Origin: Perca fluviatilis | Taxonomy: Eukaryota > Chordata > Actinopteri > Perciformes > Percidae | Direction: 5' to 3' | Assembly (NCBI RefSeq): GCF_010015445.1 | Contig: NC_053126.1 | Location: 11,099,778 to 11,163,777 of the forward strand | Length of the DNA: 64,000 nt | Part shown: positions 43,062 through 56,863 of the stretch, one piece after another | How positions within the stretch are numbered: position 1 is the stretch's first letter | How the letters are laid out: each line of letters opens with the position of its first letter | Program-made: the position numbers and the translations under genes | Notes under the pieces: model-generated | What the model saw: only the letters and a program-made list of their open reading frames with translations | The model's database searches: none | What the model was told of the DNA's origin: nothing

Positions 43062-43829
43062 GTCCTCTTCTCCCCACAGCATCCATGTGTCAGAGTGATG
43101 AATGTCTCCTTCCTGTGAGTGACCTCCAAGGTCTGCGGTAGTGGGGCAAATGCAGCCTAGCTGCCTCATTTCCCCAGCAGCTACAGCAAGGTAACAGCTC
43201 AGGCATAATTCACCATCGCTTGGCCATGGCTCTAATCACAAATGTAATCAAACTGGCTGGGCTGCTACAGGCTCTGCAGTGCTGGGTTGGACTAGATCAG
43301 AGTGGGGTAGGCTGAAAGAAGGATTTGTTTAATTGATTTTGAAATTTGTCCAGGGATGCCTCACAAACATGTATACACATACATTCCTACACAGGGTCTA
43401 CAGGGCTATTACACCACATCATCATACATACAGTACATAACACTGTGCTTACATTACTGTCAATCAGACTCAGAAAAGGTTTTCAGAATAAGAAAATGTT
43501 CTCAAGTGCTCAAGACCACACATTAGCAGACTGCCGGCATACATGTGCATATTAAAACATACAGGACATTACTACACACACTCAGTTATACTTCAGAGAG
43601 AAAGAGAGGATTAAAATAAAAATGCAATAGAAATAAACCAAGTGAGGAATAAATCAGTCACAACCCATGGGAACATTCTGTAGGACTGTAACGCAAAACT
43701 CCAACTGCCTCGTGCCAAAAAAAAAAAACGTTTGTTCTGTTCCATCATGTATGCCACCTCTGCCTTGGGATGTGCCTGTAAATTATACATAAGTATTTCA
43801 TTACGCACATAAGCCAATGCCTAATGAAT

Positions 43830-44040
43830 ATGGGCAGCGTCGCAGTCAACAGCATCGCCTCACTGGAGAGATCCTATCTAGGCCACAGCATCAATCTTCC
43901 TGTCAGCGTTGCAGCAGCCATTATCTATGCTTCGCCATCATAAACAGATACATTATTCATGAATTAGCATTATTGCCCACTTAATTATTCAGCAGGTCTT
44001 AATCATCTGGCAGATAATCTATTACAGGTCGTGGAAAATT
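43830..44040. promoter_or_regulatory. possible conserved noncoding element
   Basis: Unique-looking, repeat-free stretch with clustered homeodomain-like words (ATTATTCATGAATTAGC, CTTAATTATTCAGCAGG, GATAATCTATTA). Proposed from texture only; no alignment was possible. Confidence 0.25.
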
Positions 44041-44215
44041 AGATAAGGAAAGATAACGTTGTTTCAAGGGTCTCACAATCTTGAGGCGAGTGTTGAGTGT
44101 TTTCTGCTTGCAAGGTTATGAATTGAGAGGAATGAGGTATGAGGTATTGTATTAAGATTGTATGGGAAAAATGTTTCGGGAGGATTATTTCCATTATTGG
44201 TAAGAATGGTATGAA

Positions 44216-45081
44216 AGTGATGGTTCGGAGTAATTTCACCCTAGGGTCCTTTGCACCATGACCTCGAGCCAAACAACCCCCCAGAAGCTTTTTTCACCTG
44301 GGTTGAACATTGGACGAGTTAGCGTGATCAGCTGAATGGCTTAGCGCAGGCGCTAATGGATCCACGTTTGTATCTCGTAAATGACCCCACTAATAATGCC
44401 CGAAATGATACCAAACTTCTACACTAGTACAAATAGGTTATGCACTCATAAAACGATGGATTGGAAAGTTTGTAAGTACACCAGAAGTTTATGTAAATAA
44501 CACTTGCCTGCTGGCTTCTGCTCTCTGCTGCTGCTACCGGGCAGTAAGAGTGCTTAGGGACGTCTACAAATTACAACACTGAAAAGAGATACAACAAAAA
44601 TATTTATTAATTTAATGATTAAATAAGGTAATGTCTCCAAATTTACCTCAGTCTCCTGCTAAAAAAAAAAAAAAAAAAGTTAAATTAATAAATATTTTTA
44701 TAATATTTTTGTTGTATCTCTTTTCGGGTGTTGTAATTTGTAGACGGCCCTAAGAACTCTTACTGCCTGGTAGCAGCAGCAAAGAGCAGAAGCCAACAGG
44801 CAAGTGTTATTTACATAAACTTCTGGTGTACTGCTAACTTTCCAATCCATTGTTTTATGAGAGCATAACCTATTTGTGCTACTGTAGAAGTTTGGTATCA
44901 TTTCGTGCATTATTAGTGGGGTCATTTACGAGATACAAACGTGGATCCATTAGCCCCTGCACTAAGCTATTCAGCTAACTATCCCAATGTTCGACCCAGG
45001 TGAAAAAAGCTTCTGGGGGGTTTTTTGGCTCGAGGTCATGGTGCAAAGGACCCTAGGGTGAAATTACTCCGAACCATCACT
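44216..45081. mobile_element. foldback MITE, copy 2
   Basis: Same ends and arms as 12081-13055 (AGTGATGGTTCGGAGTAATT and its inverse), with TTAA outside the right end and TGAA outside the left. The centre is shorter and holds an 18-nt A run; only two to three CAG units are present. Confidence 0.9.
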
Positions 45082-45085
45082 TTAA

Positions 45086-48000
45086 GTAGTAATGAGAACA
45101 TTCATTTCAGAAATCTTCTGTCAATGAAGGTAAAGACTGTCCTCAAGGCAAAAACATAGATTAACACAACATTAATAAAATAGCATAATGGTCATTGCAT
45201 GTACAGTGTTGCATTTAGCACACACACAGGTAGGTAAAAAAAACAAAAACAAAAACTCATAATTTATCTTTCATAGTCCCTGCTGCTGTCCTCCACCTCT
45301 GGCTATGTTCTGTCTCTGGTCACCTCATCTCCCCTTCCTGCAAACCATCCACCTCACCCTCTCAGTCCCTGCTTGTTTTCTAGTCCAAGCACATACACCA
45401 CAGAGGGCGATGAATCATTCATAGCTGCACATAATGCCCTCGGCCCTCTCCCCAGAGAGAGACACAGACAGACAGAAAGAAAGACAGTGAGGCAAGCACA
45501 TACAGAAGAGAGAGAGAGAAGAGGCTCGTAACAGATAAGCTTGAAATGAAATGGGTTAAGGTGTGCGACAATACCGTTTGCTACAGATTAAATAGATGTA
45601 ATAGATACAGTATAAAGCATGTTATAGGGAGGCTGGGTAAGACATTTGACAATTTAATAAGGTCTGATTTGCTGATATGGACAGTTTTCATATATTACAA
45701 ACATAGATACATCATTTTATGTGTTTAATAATACCTCAAGTCAAAACACTTCCTTTTTGTTAAACAGTCTATATGCTTGTGTACAGCATTCATGCATAAC
45801 AGTATGTGCAGCCTTGTCTGAGTCAAAGCTGGAACAAAAAAAGCCAATACCAATTATAGTTCAAGACCAAGATCAATATAGTGTTTTTCAATTTTACGAC
45901 ATACACATATTAAACCCCACCAAACCTTTGGTGGGTGTATTTTTTATATGTTGTGTACATGTACAGATAACCTTTGCTCAAACACAGGGAACCTTTCAAA
46001 ATTCCATCCCAAATATGTCAACGTTGACTTTTGGTTTCACACAGGACACGGACAGCTCCTGGGTGAAGGTCCTGTGTGTTCGACCGATCCATCCATCGCA
46101 ACCTTCACCCTACCTTTTGTTTATGCTGCATTTGGCTGAACTTTCAATTCCCATTGTATCGTGCACTAAGGGCTTCATTCTGCAGGCTTTCTCACCCTCA
46201 AAACAGCCTAATTAGGCCCAAAAGTTGAGGAGATTAACTTTGAGATATTATCTTGTAGATAGGAGATAACACCTCATATGAGATAACATTTCTCACATAG
46301 GAGCTAAACTTAGGTTTTGACCAACAATGCCTACAATTTTTGTTTTTCACCTTTCAGGGCTTCCTTACCTATATCCATGCACATAAGCACAGACACGCTT
46401 ACACACACAACATACACGCAGGCTTTTAAATACACCCTGCACACACTCATTAACCAATGGTACATTGTACATAATTCATGAACAACACGTGTAAATCATA
46501 TGTACACAAAAACACTTCAATAAGCCTTATTAAACTATGATCTGTAATTGGCAGAATACCCCGACAACATGTCGTAAACAAGATAACAGGAAGGAAGCTT
46601 GTTTTGTTTGTCCCAGAGGGACAGAACAATATGTTTTATGTTCAACGGAAGAAAGACTCAAATATTCTGGTTGCCTCTGTGTTTGGGGAAGGCTCAGGAC
46701 AAATGGCTGTTAATCTGGAAGCACTCATTGTAAGTACACAGTACACTCTGTGTTCACAGTACACTCTGTCAGCTCATGATGTGCCCTTTTCCAGTTCTGC
46801 CCCCTCTCACCTCTCCAAATTTCACACCTTCAATTTATTTGTTTCTTTGGTTTTTCAAATGTGTATGACTCAACAATGAGCATTTGGTATTAAGATTTGT
46901 TGTGGCTCGAGATGCCTCTCCTCATACAAACAAGCATTGATTTGTTTTCTTGGACTTTGGTTCTGCTTAATTATCAATTTTGGTTATTAAAGCAATGGAT
47001 TTTGGTGTTAGCTAATCAGGTTGCTTTACATCTTTACATTAGCAGCACACTACTAATAACAATATAACTTGAATTCTCAGTGATAAGTCAGTAAGTAAAT
47101 CTATCAATCAATTTAAGTAAATGGTTGTACTTGATCCCATTTAAGGGTCAACCATAGGCCTTTGCATAATAGCAGTAGCTGTAAACATGATAATATTGGT
47201 CTTGAACCACCAAGAGACCACAGCACCTGGCATGCAACAGCTCTGTGTACAGTAGCATCTGCTGCAGCCTGAGGATATCTATTCTTCTAAGTGGTCAGCG
47301 GGCCTCTAAATCATACAGCTAATAATACACTAATCGTCCCCTGAAACCACCCGGTGTGGTGTAACAGCAGGATTGAAACAACACAAGCAGTGACAGAAGC
47401 TAACATAACCGCATATGGTCAAAGGGAGGGATCTCGATTTCTTTTGTAGAGCAAATCTGTCCTTGTGTCTGTGATATTATCAGTAGTGGGAGAGTTAGAG
47501 GCTAGGTTAGATAAAGCATCTTAAAGTCTCCATTCTTTCATCAGCTCTGTATGGATTTTCCCTTTCCCTTCTGCTATTCTCTATATTCTTTTCCTCTATT
47601 ACCCTTACTTAACAAAACAGTAAAAAAATAAAATTGCCTGTTTGGCTCGCACTGTCACATTACAGCTATGCCAGCTCATTTCCCTTGTGGGAAATTAATC
47701 AGTGAAATCAGCTGCTGCAGTATTTGGTTGCAGTGAAAAGCTAAACCCTCGCGGGTCATGATGGGACACCGTTAAAAAACACTAAAGATCAATTTAGGAA
47801 AATACAAAATGCTCAGAATCTGCTAAATTAAAAGAGCCTTTTAAGAACTGCTCTGGCAGCAGCCCAGCAGATCATGCATCTCTTTATGGCCTCTTAAGAT
47901 ATTAGGCTGACTTATTGCCATGCCACATTGGGGAAAGTACGTATATTTACCATGCAAACATGCTGCATTTAAAGTATAAATGTTAGAAATTGAGACTTTG

Positions 48001-48551
48001 ATAATTTGTTTATCTGTCAAATGAGGTTGAGATAGACTTACGCAGACTGTTTTTTTTGTACAGGCCCTTTAATCAAGAGGAAACCCAGCCTGTATAACAG
48101 GTATGGTCAGATGTGTGCTGGAAAGTACCAGAGTTACAAGAAAAAAGCAAAGGAGTTGTTTGTCTATCCGTCTGTACAGGCAACGCATGCTGTTTGTCTG
48201 TGTCTTCAACACAAAAAGGCCCACAGAGACAGAAATATAAATAATATAATATATAAATATATTGTATTTTATGTGCTGGGAGAGTGACAGAAAAGTGAAA
48301 TCCACTGACAGCCATTAAACCACAAAAGGCCACAACATGACAAGCCTGGCCTATATAAGAAAAGGAACAAGTGCTGTTAAGTCTCCCATTATCCCCCACC
48401 CTCTGCAACCTACAAAGGCGTATTTTTCCATCTCAAGGACCCAGAGTGTTTTCCTGTTAATGCATCCACTCCTCTCCTTCCTCTCCTGTTCTCGCCTCTC
48501 TCACATACAAATGCCTTTCATGTCTTTATTGGGAGTCTGAGGGCTCTGAGT

Positions 48552-48640
<89 letters not shown>

Positions 48641-49975
48641 GTTCCACTGTTGCCTTGAGAAGCTCTCAAACTCCTAATTGCTGGACTACAATCGAAGCTG
48701 CTGGGACAGACCCAGTCAACTCTAACCCGGTTTTCACTCTGCCCAATGAAGGTGGGAAAGAGGGTGAAAGAGAGGCAGAGACAGTGACAGAGAGATGAAA
48801 AGAGAGAGCAGTAAAGAGAGAGAGGGTGAGGAGACAGATGCAATGTAAGAGAGACAGTAATGAGGATAACGTATGTGGGAGAATCTGAGTTAAGAACAAG
48901 CAAAAAAATGTGAGAGTATTGACAAGAAAAGATTTTTATCCAGGTATGACCGTTACAAAATGCATTTCTTCCACCAAGGAGCTTGCTGAGTTTTTCTACA
49001 AGCTTTAAAATCGAAATAGGTATTATTAAAGTGTCTGACTTTTTCCTATACCTTATTAAACGGGCAGTGAGAAAATCCCCTGTGCTCTCTTGACAGCTTT
49101 TGGCAGCAGGCAGCCGGCTAGACGCCTTGGCCCAAGGGGTGCAGCTAACTCACTCAACTAAGGCCCCCACCGCTGGTTGCCATAGAAATAACGGGAGGAA
49201 GATACAGAACCTGCCAGATGGAAAATGTCAATTACTGTAGATATGTAGATATAGGTAGGAAGTGTAGGGTATCTGGGTAGCCGTCTGGCAGGGAGGGGAG
49301 AGGCTGAGTGTGCCAAGCTTCATTTAAATATAATTCTATACACAACACACATCTGTCTCTATCTCTGTCTATTAGTGGATCTCTGTCCTTCTTTTCTCTC
49401 TGTTACACAGTGGTGATCAGGTGCTGAGTGTAAACATAAGAGGTGTTAGAGAACTGAGGGGTTTCTGGGGCAGCACCGAGGAGTTAACTCCCCCGTATAA
49501 TCCACATATTGATCCCTCTACTCGGCCCGAGCCACGATCAATACAAGCAATAAAACCAAACCCAGCAGCCTCTCTGGGGGACTGTGACAGACCTTCAGGC
49601 AAGATGTGTGTGCATGTACACATACATCTCCCTGTGTGTCAGCAGCATGGTGTGTGTGAGGTGATGGCGTGTACAGTCACTGTGTGTCCCAACACAAATC
49701 AGTCAACCGGACAGCCCTTGGTGGATGTCATGCGCGCTTCCCTCTTGGGACACTCTGAACATTCAACATAACAAAACAGTCGTCAGTGTGCTGCATAAAT
49801 GATCAGACAGCTGCCAAGGCTCAAACCACAGAGAAGTTGTATCACAGCATATGCTATCATCACTCACGCACATGCACACACACATTTTTTTGCATGAATG
49901 TGTAATTGCAAAACCGCAGATGTATTACAGAGTGTCACATGTACACACATAAACAAACAAAAACAGACATGTACC
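45086..49975. other. intergenic, no gene recognised
   Basis: Only short random ORFs. Contains the (GT)n tract at 48.56 kb. 47.64-47.94 kb is free of repeats and could be conserved noncoding DNA. Confidence 0.5.
48557..48638 (+). repeat. (GT)n microsatellite
   Basis: About 41 GT units. Confidence 0.97.
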
Positions 49976-49983
49976 GTATAGAC

Positions 49984-50363
49984 CAGGGGTGTCAAACTCA
50001 ACTTCCCAGAGGGCCACACTAGGTATTACTTTATTTAATCGAAAAAGTCAAATATATTTGACTGTATTATTGCATGTGTCATATAGTCTTCTCACTTACA
50101 GTTTGGTCAGGAAAAACGTTCCTCAGCCATCATAGAAAAGAAGCGCCCAAAAACGTCGGAAAAAGTGACAGAAATGTTGGAAAAAGTGGCAAAAACGTCA
50201 GAAAAAAATTACAAAAATTTCAGCAAAAGTGACAAAAACGTCAGAAAAAGTGACAAAAACTAGATGGGCCAAAATGTATTGTGAACCTAAATTGATATGT
50301 GGGCTGGATCATAATCTGCGAGGGGCCGAATTTGGCCCGCGGGCCTTGAGTTTGACACATGTG
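49984..50363. mobile_element. hAT-type MITE with internal minisatellite
   Basis: Ends CAGGGGTGTCAAACTCA and, inverted, CACATGTGTCAAACTCA. Outside lie GTATAGAC (49976-49983) and GTATACAC (50364-50371), a 7-of-8 match as expected for a hAT 8-bp target duplication. Internal repeats of about 20 bp (GTGACAAAAACGTCAGAAAA) occupy about 50155-50262. Confidence 0.9.
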
Positions 50364-50364
50364 G

Positions 50365-50368
<4 letters not shown>

Positions 50369-50430
<62 letters not shown>
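50369..50430 (+). repeat. (CA)n microsatellite abutting hAT MITE
   Basis: About 31 CA units that start inside the right-hand target duplication of the MITE. Confidence 0.96.
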
Positions 50431-50433
<3 letters not shown>

Positions 50434-50747
50434 TCACCCACACACACAGTGAGATACAGTGCCATCTGCAGGTACACTGACCAGTAACAACATCTACAAT
50501 ATCTTTCTGATAATGAGCCACAAACATATTTACAGTCATTTTATATCTCCATCTAGCTATCTATATTTTATAACCCACACTTCTACTAGCAATATATTAA
50601 TAATATTTGACAGAGACAGTAAGCTACACACAGGGATTATGTGCTTTTACACAACAAACGAATGAAGTTTGTTGATGAAGATTAAGTCATGCATGCAGCA
50701 ATATAAAAATACTGGCTAACATCTCTTCAATATAGTAGGCTTATTTG

Positions 50748-50749
<2 letters not shown>

Positions 50750-50810
<61 letters not shown>

Positions 50811-50825
50811 AGACACACACACACA
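50750..50825 (+). repeat. (CA)n microsatellite
   Basis: CA repeat with GACA interruptions near its right end. Confidence 0.96.
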
Positions 50826-50869
50826 CATCGAGCGCAGAGAGCCAATTTTCCTGACCTGAATACAAATAT

Positions 50870-51310
50870 GAATTAACTATGAAATTACAGCAGGGAGATG
50901 TTTATAATTCACTATACATCCCAGGATTTGTTATTGTTACTACCCCCATCGCCTCGGTAATCATCATTACTTTTATTGTGGCTGTTAGCGTAGCATCATT
51001 AGCATACTGTATTGCAGTGGGTGAGGGGAGACCTGAGGTGGATTGCGATGCTCATAATATTGTCATTGTGGGCAAAACTATTGTTACAGGCAACACAATT
51101 ATGCAATTTTGCATCTTTTAATTTCTGTTATAAACAGTTACACAGTTCCAGCTTCAATCAAATCTATGAGGTGTGTGAGTTGCAAAGGCGGTGAATTATA
51201 TATTTATGGAAATCAGCCCATGAAAATCACATTTTTGTGATTAGACATCTCAGAGGCCATAGTTAATACTATTAGCAGCAAATATTATGCATCATTTTAA
51301 TGTGGAATCC
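50870..51310. promoter_or_regulatory. possible conserved noncoding element
   Basis: Repeat-free 440 bp of balanced composition with ATTA/TAAT, ATTATGCAATTTTGCATC and GTGGAATCC words. The 80-residue ORF here has no recognisable domain. Proposed from texture only. Confidence 0.25.
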
Positions 51311-51983
51311 TATACAGTGCTTTTTTTTCTGGGGATACATTTTTGCAAGAAACACATTCTGAGGATAATCATGTGCACTGGACTCTAGCTGATGCTTGTA
51401 AACAGAGAAATTAAATTTGACCTGATGGTGATCCTCAGCAGTAGCAACTGCAGCAGGGAGAGAGGGAGAGAAAAATAAAAGGGAGGGAGAGGAAGGTGAT
51501 CAAAAAGAAGGATGATGGGAGGAAGCGTAAAAGAGCAGGATGAGAACTCAAAGATAGACTGAGAAGTATTTTGAGTGAGAAATGTACGAATCAATGAGGA
51601 AAAAACAGACAGATGGGCAGACAGACTGAGACACAGAAGCTGTAATATTAAAGAGTAGCTGAGTGTTGAGCCGGGCAGACGAACCAAGCCTGTGATAACT
51701 TGACAAATCCCAGTGCTTTAGAGGATTGTGCTTCATTAACAGATAAAGAGCAGAGGAGACAGAGGAGAAAGAAAGAGAGGGGCGAGGGGAGACAGCTTCA
51801 CTCTTTGTTCTTCAGCCTTTACTCATTTCACTGTTATCTGCTTCCGGGAGCTTTATTTGATGACATGACCTTTAAGTTAACAAGAACATGAATTGACAAT
51901 GAGCACAAGTACACTGATTTGTGTTTCATCTCCTACTAGGATGCTCTCTTATCACATCCCCTCCTGCAGTGGCAAGGATAAAG

Positions 51984-51985
<2 letters not shown>

Positions 51986-52052
<67 letters not shown>
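51986..52052 (+). repeat. (TG)n microsatellite
   Basis: About 33 TG units. Confidence 0.97.
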
Positions 52053-52055
<3 letters not shown>

Positions 52056-52205
52056 GAAAAGAGTTTAAATGTGTCAAAGAAATAAATATGCTCTGTTCAC
52101 AAATGGCTACACACCTGGTCTGCTGCTAAATACAAGTGTGGCAAAACAAAAACACCTCAATCACTTTTAGGAAGATAATAAGATTCACTTGACAATCACG
52201 TTTGT

Positions 52206-52877
52206 GAGGATTAGTTCAACATTTTGTGAAGTACGCTTATTCCCTTTCTGTTGGAGAATTAGATGAGAAAATTGATACAGCTCTTTGAATTTTCTCTCGC
52301 AAATTTTAGAGGCGGTACGATTGCCAAGTCAATGGATAGACACGAGTGGGTGTGAACCGGCCTGGCGAGAGTTGGGTGCAAAATTCTGGCTTATCCCAAA
52401 GCTTAATGAATATGCTTTATAAGCTTACATAGTGGAGAGGAAAATGGAAGGAAACTGGAAGGGAATAAAAGAAAGAACTTGAGTTTCTGGTGAATTTTGA
52501 GTTCAGTCAGACGTTGGGAACAAACACACTGTCGGTGGGTGTGTTTGTTGCTAGCTAGCTTACAGCTAACGTTCGCACAAGTGATTGTTTGTGGTGAATT
52601 AGCAGTCAAGTTTGCACATATGATGCAAGGTGAAAATTAACAAACAAGATAGAACATGTTAATTAGAGAGCTGTACAGGCGCTGGTAATGTTAGATGGAT
52701 TTTAACGTTGCATAGAGCTAGGCTAAGTATTTCCTCCTGTTTCCAGTCTTAATGCTAAGCTAAGCTACCTGGCTGTAGCGTTATACTAAATGGACAAATA
52801 TGACAGTGGTATTCATTTTCTCATTTCATTCTCAGCAAGAAAGCTAATATTTCACAATCTCGAATTATTCCTTAAAC
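52206..52877. mobile_element. MITE with about 65-bp imperfect terminal inverted repeats
   Basis: Left end GGATTAGTTCAACATTTTGT...TTAGATGAGAAAATTGATAC is mirrored by the right end, whose inverse reads GGAATAATTCGAGATTGTGA...GAGAAAATGAATACCAC. The interior contains TTAATGCTAAGCTAAGCTA, typical of a dispersed fish family also seen at 60873-61260 and 63885-64000. Confidence 0.75.
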
Positions 52878-55800
52878 AGAAAAAGTAAACAGTTGGTGCA
52901 CATGAGCCAATACGAGGCCATTCCCCCCCTTATCAATCCCAGACTCCCCTGGGAGTCTCCGGAGAGGTCAGAGGTCAGGGCTTCAGACAGACCAGCCAAG
53001 ACATGACCCCTGACATTATAACCTTCGTAACAGATGATCAATAACCAAATGGGCTGCCAGCCAACCTTTGAGCACTTCCAAAAGCAAAGTTAATTTCTAT
53101 AATGTATCACCTATAGCATTATAATTATTAAAATCATGATGATACTGGTAGGAAGAGAGATGAAAATTTCTATTATAGTTCACAACTCTTTGTATGATTT
53201 TAAGCCCTGGACTCAAAAAGAAAATGTAGGAGGGTCTCCTGTCTTTTCATCTTTACAAATAGTTTTCTCTGAGTGAAGCCCTGAGTTTGGTTACACTATT
53301 TCCTTTCAATTGTGAAACTCGGTTGTGACTTTTCAGCAAAGAAATGAAATATACATGCCCACTTTGTAGCCAGGGGGGTTGCTGATTGTGTATGTGCAGT
53401 CACGGAGAGTGCTTTTATTATTATTACAGAGTGGGGAATAAGTAGGGAGGGTTGGAGATGATGAACAAGGGCGTTATTTATAAACCACAGATCAATAACC
53501 ATTAGAATTTTAATTTAGTTGCAACAGAGGTTAGTGTATGTGTGGGTCTGATAAAGGGTGATTGAGAGGAGAAGGGAGGGAGAATGAGAGAATATTTGCA
53601 CAGTTATTCCCTTTAGACAATATTTGTAGGCACACACTGTCACAACGACACACACACACCGACACACCGACACACACACACAATACTTGTTCTGGGCTGC
53701 GCAGACCTTCATCCTGGTGATGAATAGAAGGCAAGGTCTTTGTATTCAATAAGCTCTCTCAGGTGATTGAATAAGAGTTCCTAAGAGAGATTTAGATTGA
53801 TATCATGCCTCTTCTGTTAGAGAGGCAGGAGCAAAATACGTCATCTGCACTCAAGACAGCACGTTTATTCCTTCTATACTACTTCTTCTCACTTTACTTA
53901 TCTAGAATCCCTCACAGATCCTCTGTATCCGTATTCTCGTCATATCAATTTTCTCTCCACTTTTTAGTAGGAAACACCAAAGGTTTCGTAAGCATGGATG
54001 GTAGCTGGTAAAGCAGTCCTGTTTTTACCACTGTAATTATGTACTTAACGGCCCAACACTTAATTCAATTTTTTGCATGGCTCTAGAGATGACAATGCCG
54101 GTCTCTTGGTCGGCCTACCAATTTGGTCCAGACTGAAATACCTCAACAACTATTGGATGGCTTGCCATGCCATTTAGTACAGATATGCATGGTCCATTTT
54201 AGAGAGCTAGCCAGAGTCTTCCTCAACAGTATGTTGTGTGGCACGTCTAGATAAAGAGGATGTTTTTGGAAAAATGATCTGACGTTGTTTATTAAATATT
54301 TTCTGTTTTTTAGTAGCCTTTAACGAACCCTATTTCCCATAAGCCTTAGCCGTTGATGTTCTCAATGCCAAGGCTCGACAAAAGATTGTCACTGTGAATA
54401 TGTTAGCATGCAGACATCATGTAACTACGTTCACAAATGCAAATAGAAGAATGCTTATTTAATGACTTGGATAATCTACTTTCAAAGGTCATTTCTTATT
54501 TCTATTGGGTGTGAGAACCCCCCGTATCTGCCTCCATCAACAACCTAGTTATCAAGCGTGTGCTGTGTGTGTTGTACCACTCAGCCTCCAATCAGTCCTG
54601 CCATGATCCTCTGTGCTCTGCCTAACCCCTGATGTACTGAGGCCTGGGTGGGCAGTGAGTTAATTGCTATTTCATTTGGCAACACAACGGAGACCGCATG
54701 CTAAATAGAGCCGTTTCCCTGGTAACCCACATTAAACACAATGTAGTTTATTTCAATACTTTTATCCGAGCAAATGTTTGATGGTTGATTGTGTTGGCTG
54801 GGTGAAATGTCATTGTGTGGGATGTCAAATTCCCCAGTGAGCTTTAAAATGTCTGGAAAACACCCAGCAGTCGCAGCTCTGAAACCTGATATTGCCCGAG
54901 GAAGCTGTGGTTTGGCCAGAAAGTAATCACGGTGAGTTATACTTCATCTCACGCTCTCTCTCATTCTCTCTCTCATTCTCTCCCTGTTCAAACATTACCT
55001 CCATGGGGAGTGATAGACACACACTGATCCCACCTGTTCTCCTCACTGCACAATCACAGCAGTGTGTGTGTGTGTGTGTGTATGTGTGTGTGTCTGCTTG
55101 CAGATGCTGAAATCCAGCTTGCCTCTGCAATCAAGAGAAAAACACAACAGCGACGGAGCACAGAAACACAAAGCAAACACAGAAGAGGAGTCCATCCACC
55201 ATTAAAAAAAAGAACAAACTCTCAAGCACACTGTCCAGTGACATCCTGTCCAGGCACAGACTGGGAATGGAGAGGGGATTACAGCCGAATGGCCTATTCT
55301 TCCCTCTTCAGCAGCCAGCCGGCTAGCCGAGATGAGCTCTATTCACCATTCCTATCTCGTAGCTGCAGCACCTCAGGCTCATCCATCTCCATTTCCCACT
55401 CCCTGTCGCCGTGTCTTCAGCACCAGCTCAGCCTTAATCAATCTAATTACCAACTGCCAAACAGACCCCAGACCCATCTACCTGTGTGTTAAACCTTCCA
55501 GAACCTCTCAGCGCCTTTGCTCTTAACATCACCTAAACTTAGTAGAGCTCGATTAAAGAGTGTGTGATTATTTGATGGTTTAACGTGAAAAGGAAGGAAA
55601 TAGACAAGGAATTCACAAATAAGAGCAGGTTTCATTGTTCCTGTCATTTGGAAAGAGGAAACGGACATGTATATGTTGTTGTTGTTTAATTATCTGCACA
55701 TTGTTGTTGTGCAAATGATGACACCATTTTAAAAAGGCACATTTTAGGTTCACATTTACTTAAATTAAGTTGTATATCACATTGTTCTAATACTTTCAAA

Positions 55801-55910
55801 TGGTGCCCAGTGATCTATATTATTATAGGACATGTTTTAAAAGCTTATTTTAGATACACTGTATATTTATAAAATATGGTGTAAAAAGAACATTTTCATC
55901 AAATGTATTA
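52878..55910. other. intergenic, no gene recognised
   Basis: 54.06-54.42 kb (GTCCAGACTGAAATACCTCA, ACTATTGGATGGCTTGCCAT) resembles an old dispersed fish repeat. The rest shows only short ORFs, including a Ser-rich one at 55064-55492 with no family resemblance. Confidence 0.45.
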
Positions 55911-55985
55911 AAGTGCTCATTATGCTTTTTTGGCTTTTTCCCTTTTCCTTTATTGTGTTATATATCGTTTTTTTTGCATGTAATA

Positions 55986-56457
55986 CAGTCCCTCCAGAAA
56001 AACGTGATTATGCGATTGCATAATCAGCCAAAGTCCGCATATTCATGCAGGGGCCGCATTTTCTCAAAAACGCCGCACTTTCGCCGCATAAATTGCTGAT
56101 TTCCGCGCAAAATATGCGGGGCTTGCATGATTTCATAATCCCCGCATTTTCGTTGCAAAAAAGTCACATAATATATCTTAGCAGAAAGTTGAAAAATGTT
56201 GTGTTTACTTCACACAAGAGAAGCCATTTTCCCCTGTTGCCATGGGAACGTTATGAAGTGACATAATTGAAAAGCAGGGTGTTGGGGGAATCACTTTTTT
56301 TTTCTCTTTTTCATCAAACCGCAGTTTTAGCAAGTTCCCGCAATTTCATTGCATAAAATTGCATAAATATCATATATTCCATATTCCATCGCATTTTTTA
56401 AGAAAACGTGGCGCATAATCTAGGATTTTTGCACGCAACAATCACAAAAAAAATCTG
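55986..56457. mobile_element. Tc1/mariner-like MITE, copy 2, nested and truncated
   Basis: Inverted relative to 30689-31201. Starts TA|CAGTCCCTCCAGAAAAACG and matches copy 1 for about 450 bp (for example AGTCACATAATATATCTTAG, CGCAACAATCACAAAAAAA); the last 25 bp or so including the far terminal repeat are missing. It sits inside the larger TTAA-flanked element. Confidence 0.85.
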
Positions 56458-56863
56458 AAAAAGCCCAAAGTCCCCCCCAAAGGGACTTACCATCTCCAAC
56501 AGAAATCACTGTTCACAAACTGCTCCAAACTCTGTTGTAGGCCAGCCTTTACTTCCGTGATAAACGTGCGTCACTTTGTAACACACGTTATAATGCTGGC
56601 CTAGCTGCTAGCGTGGCACGCCCTCAAACTCTGCTTCTGACTGGCTTGTTACCCTTCCCTAGCTACTACGCATGTGCGACTCCCAACAGAGATGGTACAG
56701 AAGTGAGATGTCTCACTCTGTAGCTAAAACGGAGAGCTCAACACACAGGGTGAAAAGAGGAGCTGCAGCAAAAATATGGTGTTTTTTTTAAATTAAACCT
56801 TTTGGATTCTGGGAAGGAGCGTAGAAGAAGGCATTTGAACCTGCAATAAACACACGGAGATCC

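Noticed and set aside
55064..55492. 142-codon Ser/Gln-rich ORF as a gene
   Set aside because: No domain, begins in a GT repeat, no splice or neighbour support.
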